Shown: positions 59,060 to 64,000 of the stretch, piece after piece
Numbering within the stretch: the stretch's first letter is position 1
Layout: each line of letters opens with the position of its first letter
Source of the DNA: an uncultured bacterium
GTDB taxonomy: Bacteria > Patescibacteriota > Minisyncoccia > Phycocordibacterales > UBA9973
Length of the DNA stretch: 64,000 nt
Direction: 5' to 3'
Assembly (NCBI GenBank): GCA_937895515.1
Contig: CALAYS010000013.1
Coordinates: 1-64,000 of the forward strand
Position numbers and translations under genes: made by a program
Notes under the pieces: model-generated
Seen by the model: only the letters and a program-made list of their open reading frames with translations
Told to the model about the DNA's origin: nothing
Database searches by the model: none

Positions 59060-61036
59060 TTAATGTAATTGTTTATCTTGACTTGATCTTACAAAGTAAA
59101 CTATTGCTGCAATAATAATTAAAGCAATTAATAAACCAATTAGTGTAACACCATTATTTGACCCAGCACTACCTGTAAGCAAATTAGTTTGGGCTTTTTG
59201 GTTTTGGTAATTATAATCATTTGCGTATTTTGCCATTAATTCATTTGTATAATCATTATTATAACCATAGTAACCAGTATATGTTGTACTTGGATATGTT
59301 ACTACTTGATTAACGGGATTAGCCCCAGTTTGTTGGTCAATATATACAGTATTAACTTTGGCTGGTAATTTTTGTGTAACATAATTGGGTCCACCAGTAT
59401 AAGCTGTGTGCGGATTGTAATTATAATTTTGTACTGGTGTTTGAGTATAAGTTGGATTATATGTAGGTGTAGTGTAGATCGGTGGAACATATGTTGGTAT
59501 ATATGTTGGATTAGTTTGAGCTGGGTAATAAGTACAAGTTGTGTAAGTAACGCATGAACATGTTCCATTATAATAACAACTTGGGTACGTAGTAGTTCCT
59601 CCACAGTTTATAGTACATCCACTACCACCATTGTTTGAATAAACCCATTGTGTACCATTCCAGTAACATGCAGAAGTATAATAACAACCAGGGTATGAAG
59701 TTGCTCCACCACAGCTAGTAGTACCGCAACCACCAGTATTTGAATAAACCCATTGAGATCCATTCCAATAACATGTAGCTGTGTAATAACAACTTGGTTT
59801 TGTTTGACCACCACAATTTGTAGTACAACCACCACCGTTTGATGAAACTGTTATAGCTAAAGTTTTTGTATCATAAGTTCCATTTGTACCTACAGCATAC
59901 AGTGTATACACTGTACTGTTATAAAGTGCACCTGTTGATTGTGAACCATTTACACTAACAGTACCAAAAGTATTAATACTAGCTGTAGTACATCCGGTTG
60001 TAGTCCAAGACAAATTTAATGAAGTACCATAATTTACATATGTGCCACCTGCTGGTCTATCGTCATAGAAACTATTTATTTTACAAGTTCCAGTTGGTGG
60101 TGGAGTAATCCCCCCAACAGTTACAGTTAATGATTGAGAATCACTAGCAGTTGCACTATTTGCATTTAAAACATAAGTTACATTGCTATACAATGGACCA
60201 ATTGATTTTGAATCGTTCAAATTAACAGATCCACCTAATGTATTTAAATTAGCATTTGTACAACCAGTTGTTGTCCAACGAATAACAGTACTACCTCCAT
60301 AAACTACTGACGGCGCATCGGCATAGAAGCTTGTTATTTTACAAGTAGTTGGTGGTGGAGTAATAGTTCCAGATTTTGTAACAAAAGTAACCTTACCGCC
60401 TGGATAATCATTACCAGCAATTGTTAAAATAAGTTCCGCACAATATGTTTGGTTATTTGATAACCCTGTTAAAGATGCAGTTACATATTGCAGTGAACTT
60501 GAGTTTATAGATTGAGTTGAAGTATTACCAAGATAACTAGCACAACTTGACCCTGCATAGTAACGGAAATAATATGATCCGCTAGCACCGTTTGTATTAA
60601 TACGGCCGTTTAGTGTTGCCCCATTTGCAGTAATATTATCTGCACCAAGTGTACCAACATACGGTGCTGCTATACCTGTTGTTTTAAATGAGTAATATGA
60701 TGGGTTTCCTGATCCATCAAGTGGCGCTACTGTTGAACCATCAGAGTTAGAAACTGCAATACGGTAATAGTAAGTTGTGTTTGCAGTTAAAGAACTAGCA
60801 GTAATTGATTTACTAGTTGTATATACAGTTTGAGTATTACTACCAAAAGATGGATCAGTTCCGTATTCAAAAATATTATTAATTGGAGTAGAACTTGTTA
60901 TAACAGCCGAAAGAGTCGCACTGTTTTGTGTGATGTTGCTTGCAGCTTGAAGAGTCACAACTGGTGCTGCAGCAAAAGCGCTCCCGGCAAAGCCAAGGAA
61001 CATAAAGAAAGCTAAAATTGCATAAATCTTTTTCAT
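59060..61036 (-). CDS. Cys-rich multi-domain surface protein
   Basis: 658 residues. Signal peptide (to about 22), a fibronectin-III-like domain (25-115), a second beta domain (120-225), two PKD-like modules each beginning CKI..FY-D (235-310 and 320-400), three Cys-rich repeats of the form CYYxxxCYWNGxQWVYSN (410-500), a Tyr/Thr/Pro-rich stalk, and a C-terminal membrane helix (about 628-650). TATAAT lies six bases before the ATG (61043-61048). A large adhesin-like protein; ligand unknown. Confidence 0.7.
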   Translation of the reverse strand: MKKIYAILAFFMFLGFAGSAFAAAPVVTLQAASNITQNSATLSAVITSSTPINNIFEYGTDPSFGSNTQTVYTTSKSITASSLTANTTYYYRIAVSNSDGSTVAPLDGSGNPSYYSFKTTGIAAPYVGTLGADNITANGATLNGRINTNGASGSYYFRYYAGSSCASYLGNTSTQSINSSSLQYVTASLTGLSNNQTYCAELILTIAGNDYPGGKVTFVTKSGTITPPPTTCKITSFYADAPSVVYGGSTVIRWTTTGCTNANLNTLGGSVNLNDSKSIGPLYSNVTYVLNANSATASDSQSLTVTVGGITPPPTGTCKINSFYDDRPAGGTYVNYGTSLNLSWTTTGCTTASINTFGTVSVNGSQSTGALYNSTVYTLYAVGTNGTYDTKTLAITVSSNGGGCTTNCGGQTKPSCYYTATCYWNGSQWVYSNTGGCGTTSCGGATSYPGCYYTSACYWNGTQWVYSNNGGSGCTINCGGTTTYPSCYYNGTCSCVTYTTCTYYPAQTNPTYIPTYVPPIYTTPTYNPTYTQTPVQNYNYNPHTAYTGGPNYVTQKLPAKVNTVYIDQQTGANPVNQVVTYPSTTYTGYYGYNNDYTNELMAKYANDYNYQNQKAQTNLLTGSAGSNNGVTLIGLLIALIIIAAIVYFVRSSQDKQLH

Positions 61037-61042
61037 ACCGCC

Positions 61043-61048
61043 ATTATA
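61043..61048 (-). promoter_or_regulatory. -10 box, leaderless layout, for the Cys-rich surface protein
   Basis: TGCTATAAT, six bases, ATG at 61036. Confidence 0.6.
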
Positions 61049-61078
61049 GCAAATTATAAGAATTTGTCAAGTATAGGG

Positions 61079-61107
61079 TTGACTTTTCCCCTATTATGTG
61101 ATACAGT
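61079..61107 (+). promoter_or_regulatory. Promoter of the T9SS-like protein gene
   Basis: TTGACT, 17 bases, TACAGT; the same -10 as the pur promoters. The ATG lies about 27 bases downstream. Confidence 0.55.
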
Positions 61108-61134
61108 ATAGGTCAAACATTTAAAACGATACAA

Positions 61135-62742
61135 ATGAAAAAAATAATCAAAAAACTCAACACAGGACGTGGTTTTTACCTTTCCCTGATCACAATTATT
61201 TTTGCGTTCTTTAAAATCACAAACGCAAATGGACAAAACTCGGTATCACCAGGTGTACCTACCTCTCTAATCAACGGCTTCACCATTAAAACATCTATTA
61301 AAGTTGTAAAGGGTGATACTGTGATCTTCTGGTACAGACATGCTGTCGATACCAGTTTCGCGAGCAACTCTGATCTGCCTCGCAGGATAATAATAAGGGA
61401 TACTGTAATTTATGATACATTTACTGTATCTAAGAATTTCCTGCCCCCTACAGACAGTACTGGCTATGGTCTTTACATAAAAGCTGGGAAAATATTCGTG
61501 AAAGCGAAAGATACCGGGTTTATTAAACCGAATCAGTATGTAATTATTTACCCTACACCCTTCAAAGTAAAAATTCAGAATCTGAAGATTGACTCATTGC
61601 CTGGTGGCTGCATAGTGAATTTTTTTGGAAAAAGTGGTAGCCCATATGAAAAGGCTCACACTACTTTTAAATTCAGATACAGTCCTACAGATATATGGAG
61701 AAAACCCAATCCTGACACTGTAAGCTTTAAAGGAAAAATGAATGTATCCCCAACGATTTCCGGTATGCTTTCTAATAAGTACATCGAGCTTTGGATAAAC
61801 GTAAAAAATGTCCTGAGTTCATTTGATACAATTGTTAAATTTCATACAACTGTAACTTCAAACAAACCAGTGGTAGCAGAAGCTGCAGGAAAATCTGCAA
61901 CATTCGACAGTGCATTCATCCTAATTGATGCAACCTCTTTCAATCTTGTATCAAAGTTCTATTGTGTTAACACATTGAATAATGATACACAAGTTATATC
62001 CAGAGCTTCAAATAAAATGGAGACATTGATCTTTAAATTTGGAAGGTTAACTAGTAACACTAAGTATCCTTTTAAAGTGTGGGGTAACAACACTGCAGGA
62101 ACTGGTAATATAATTACCATTACTGTAACAACTCAACCAAAATTAGTGACTCCTAAGTTCACGGCCCTTGCACCTGAAGTTTACTGGGACTACACGAATC
62201 TTACTTATTATATTCTTCCTAAGATTGATTGGATTACAAATTCAAGTACAAGAATTAAAAGAACTGATGTAAGGGTGTATACCGATTCACTGTACAACTC
62301 AACACCGACAATTTTCAAAATTGGTGATGCAAACTCGGCACTTAACGGCCCATTTACTGGACCACGAATGAACTCAGACAGTGGACGATTCTGGTATGAT
62401 TTTGTAATCGAAACAACTGATCCTGTTAATTCAATAGTTTACAGTAGTTTAATTGGTTACAATGTTGGTTGGAAGTATGTTCCGCATAACACTACCGGCA
62501 TCACCGAGCTTCAGAAAATGGTAAACAACATGCCTTGCCCACTGAAGGATGGTAACATCCAATTGGGTGTGAATGAAGAAACTGAACTTTTAATTTTGGA
62601 TGGTGCAGGTAAACCAATTGTTGAGAAACATATGGAGCCTGGAAACAACAATGTAGATTTGTCACAACTGAAAGGTGGTAATTACTACTTGATGTTAAGT
62701 GATAAAAACGGTACTGCAACAAGGAAAATCCAAATTAAGTAA
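61135..62742 (+). CDS. Secreted protein with type IX-like C-terminal domain
   Basis: 535 residues. Signal peptide ending ITNANGQ, several beta-rich domains, and a C-terminal ~75 residues (from about 460) with ELLILDGAGKPIVEKHM, NNNVDLSQLKGGNYYLML and TRKIQIK. That is the pattern of the type IX secretion sorting domain of Bacteroidota. No T9SS machinery is in the window, and CPR lack the needed outer membrane, so this looks acquired from Bacteroidota. Base use is less AT-rich than the neighbours. Confidence 0.65.
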   Translation: MKKIIKKLNTGRGFYLSLITIIFAFFKITNANGQNSVSPGVPTSLINGFTIKTSIKVVKGDTVIFWYRHAVDTSFASNSDLPRRIIIRDTVIYDTFTVSKNFLPPTDSTGYGLYIKAGKIFVKAKDTGFIKPNQYVIIYPTPFKVKIQNLKIDSLPGGCIVNFFGKSGSPYEKAHTTFKFRYSPTDIWRKPNPDTVSFKGKMNVSPTISGMLSNKYIELWINVKNVLSSFDTIVKFHTTVTSNKPVVAEAAGKSATFDSAFILIDATSFNLVSKFYCVNTLNNDTQVISRASNKMETLIFKFGRLTSNTKYPFKVWGNNTAGTGNIITITVTTQPKLVTPKFTALAPEVYWDYTNLTYYILPKIDWITNSSTRIKRTDVRVYTDSLYNSTPTIFKIGDANSALNGPFTGPRMNSDSGRFWYDFVIETTDPVNSIVYSSLIGYNVGWKYVPHNTTGITELQKMVNNMPCPLKDGNIQLGVNEETELLILDGAGKPIVEKHMEPGNNNVDLSQLKGGNYYLMLSDKNGTATRKIQIK

Positions 62743-62748
62743 GGAGGT
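62741..62748 (+). promoter_or_regulatory. Canonical Shine-Dalgarno (AAGGAGGT)
   Basis: AAGGAGGT, 5 bases, then ATG at 62754. It is the only strong Shine-Dalgarno I see before a gene in this window, and the host 16S tail lacks its complement. Confidence 0.7.
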
Positions 62749-62753
62749 AAAAG

Positions 62754-62975
62754 ATGAGTGAAAAGACTAAAGACGGATGGGATATTTTAAATGACTATGA
62801 AGGTTCAGGAATGGAAAGACCTGATCAAATATTAGTTGGTATTCCGTTCAACAAAAATTACCCAAATCAAATCGATTGGGATGGTGTACTATACGAAAGA
62901 GAGATTGCAGGTATAATGAAACCTAGCCATGCTTCTTTATTTAAAAGTGTACAGATATTCCGAAAAATTTGCTAA
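62754..62975 (+). CDS. Unknown small protein downstream of the T9SS-like gene
   Basis: 73 residues: MSEKTKDGWDILNDYEGSGME, then VGIPFNKNYPNQIDWDGVLYER. No signal or membrane segment; not recognised. It starts 11 bases after the T9SS-like gene behind a canonical Shine-Dalgarno. Probably came with its neighbour as one transferred piece. Confidence 0.55.
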   Translation: MSEKTKDGWDILNDYEGSGMERPDQILVGIPFNKNYPNQIDWDGVLYEREIAGIMKPSHASLFKSVQIFRKIC

Positions 62976-63009
62976 CTGCGTTTGTGAAAAAATTGTAAAA
63001 TTATAATGC

Positions 63010-63050
63010 CACCCTTCTCGTTTATTAAAAACAGAAGGGTGTTTTTTTGA
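63010..63050 (+). terminator. Terminator after 62754-62975
   Basis: CACCCTTCT/AGAAGGGTG stem followed by seven T. Confidence 0.78.
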
Positions 63051-63056
63051 TTTTTA

Positions 63057-63115
63057 CACCAGAAAAATCACGCATAAAAGATATTTTACTAGGAGTGAAA
63101 TATTTTTAGGCGCAT
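63057..63115 (+). repeat. Interspersed ~56-base repeat, copy 3
   Basis: CACCAGAAAAATCACGCA start, AAAAGATATTTTA, GTGAAATATTTTTAGG; related to copies at 14822-14876 and 18209-18264. Confidence 0.45.
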
Positions 63116-63129
63116 GTGAAATAATTACC

Positions 63130-63169
63130 AATAAAAAGAGCGACGCATAAATGCGTCGCTCTTTTTATT
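63130..63169. terminator. Bidirectional terminator in the gap after 16S
   Basis: AATAAAAAGAGCGACGCAT arms, loop AA. It closes the 16S transcript side; the rest of the gap 63170-63420 holds one more palindrome and no gene. Confidence 0.8.
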
Positions 63170-63255
63170 TTTCATTTTTATACTAAAATCATAATCCACA
63201 TATTCCGTGCATAATCCCGAAACATAGATTTATTACCTTTTGTTTCGCTTTATGA

Positions 63256-63291
63256 CCATAGTGTATTCATATGAATATACACTATGGTTTT
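63256..63291. repeat. Palindrome downstream of 16S rRNA
   Basis: ACCATAGTGTAT/ATACACTATGGT with an inner TCATATGA. Could be a terminator or an RNase III processing stem for the 16S precursor. Confidence 0.5.
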
Positions 63292-63420
63292 GTGTCCTTC
63301 TATCGAATCGAACATCGAGTAGGTCTTTTGAAATATAACTACCATAATTTATAACTGCATGTAGCAGCACCGACTGAACTTTTGCGCACATTATAATAAT
63401 GTACCAAAAGCGAATATCAA

Positions 63421-64000
63421 TTTGATTAATTCCACGAACAGCTTCCGCTACCCGTGCCTTGTTACGACTTATTCCCTGTCACTGATCTTACCGTAGTCCC
63501 ACCGTATGATGAGCCTTCGGGTACTACCAGCTCCCTTGAATTGACGGGCGGTGAGTACAAGACTTGAGAACGTATTCACCGCGGTATATCTGACCCGCGA
63601 TTACTAGCGATTCCAACTTCATGGGGTCGAGTTTCAGCCCCCAATCCGAACTGAGGCATACTTTCTAAGGATTGGCTCAGGGTTACCCCGTCGCGACCTG
63701 TTGTATATGCCATTGTATTATGTGTGTAGCCCAAGGTATCAAGGGCCATGCTGACCTGGCGTCATCCTCTCCTTCCTCCCCCGCAAAAATTCACAAAATG
63801 TTTTTACATCTTATGCGCTTTTGCGGGGGCAGTCTCGTGTGACACTTGTAACACACGATAAGGGTTGCGTTCGTTTCCCCACTTAAGGGAACAACTCAAG
63901 CCACGAACTGACGACGGCCATGCAGCACCTGTCCAACTGTCCTTGCGGACGACTCACGTTTCCGCCGAGTCTTCACCTGGATTTCTAACCTTGGTAAGGT
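63421..64000 (-). rRNA. 16S ribosomal RNA, 3' part (runs off the right edge)
   Basis: The minus strand shows the universal blocks of the 16S 3' third, including the region read by common reverse primers (GACGGGCGGTGAGTAC and GTTACGACTT on the plus strand). Helix 45 is intact: CACGGGTAGC-GGAA-GCTGTTCGTG (63433-63456) with the GGAA loop. After it comes GAATTAATCAAATTGA instead of GATCACCTCC. Helix 40 is extended by a GC-clamped arm (63778-63829). The exact 3' end is set by analogy, about 12 bases after helix 45. Confidence 0.92.

Noticed and set aside
63300..63430. Normal anti-Shine-Dalgarno displaced by an intervening sequence
   Set aside because: No GGAGGTGAT-like string on the plus strand in this stretch, and helix 45 is not interrupted.

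Overview
ORGANISM. The window reads as a genome of the Candidate Phyla Radiation (Patescibacteria), most likely of the Parcubacteria/Paceibacteria group. It is AT-rich and densely packed. Runs of VirB2/TrbC-like two-helix membrane proteins fused to large secreted repeats, small P-rich and Cys-rich surface proteins, long perfectly palindromic terminators, and GC-rich REP-like palindromes (core TCCGCCAACTGGCGGA) all fit that group. The 16S rRNA (3' part, minus strand, running off the right edge) keeps helix 45 but has lost the CCUCC anti-Shine-Dalgarno tail. Matching this, at least fourteen genes have a -10 box (usually TATAAT, often as TGCTATAAT) exactly six bases before their ATG, which is the layout of leaderless mRNA.

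LAYOUT. 1-283: the start of a GC-rich S41 protease, cut by the window edge and possibly a chimeric contig end. 369-986: tRNA-Lys, tRNA-Leu, tRNA-Leu, tRNA-Cys, with a small structured element that copies the tRNA-Leu tail. 1046-7959: a minus-strand cluster of five VirB2-like membrane proteins (two with long extracellular repeat regions) plus a solute-binding protein. 7974-11872: methyltransferase, gyrA, small membrane protein, degenerate metallo-beta-lactamase-fold protein. 12054-18208: rpsA, asd, pth and the lepB-hisS-def-fmt run. 18270-22542: metal P-type ATPase, truB, small membrane protein, collagen-like protein, cold-shock protein, DUF167. 22599-23081: tRNA debris, a GIY-YIG nuclease and tRNA-Asn.

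MOBILE ELEMENT. 23083-32437 is an integrated element bounded by an 8-bp repeat, CCAATAGG, just 3' of tRNA-Asn. It encodes a large serine recombinase, Bro-N antirepressor, excisionase, replication-initiator candidate and several unknowns. Its cargo is an amino-acid ABC importer whose ATPase carries a C-terminal TrmB-like sensor domain, plus a methyltransferase.

RIGHT HALF. 32441-41110: palindromes, a second copy of the tRNA-tail element, peptidase E, MurL-like epimerase, small metabolic genes, hibernation factor, DedA, PH-domain protein, a sortase-signal surface protein and glutamate dehydrogenase. 41178-46978: purN, purL and purM, two of them with near-identical promoters. 47065-58470: M1 aminopeptidase, rsmE, dnaE, a lysozyme-like protein behind an attenuator-like leader, secA, a Lys/Ala histone-like peptide, DUF192. 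58474-58811: RNase P RNA whose P3 helix is a REP-like palindrome. 59060-62975: a Cys-rich surface protein, then two genes of Bacteroidota character, one with a type-IX-like C-terminal domain and the next with a canonical Shine-Dalgarno the host rRNA could not read.

HOW IT FITS. Translation (rpsA, hisS, def, fmt, pth, truB, rsmE, hibernation factor), replication (gyrA, dnaE) and secretion (lepB, secA) genes form the conserved backbone. Surface-protein clusters and the mobile element's importer fit a host-attached, scavenging lifestyle. Bacteroidota-like genes at 50.4 and 61-63 kb suggest gene flow from such a partner; this last point is inference.
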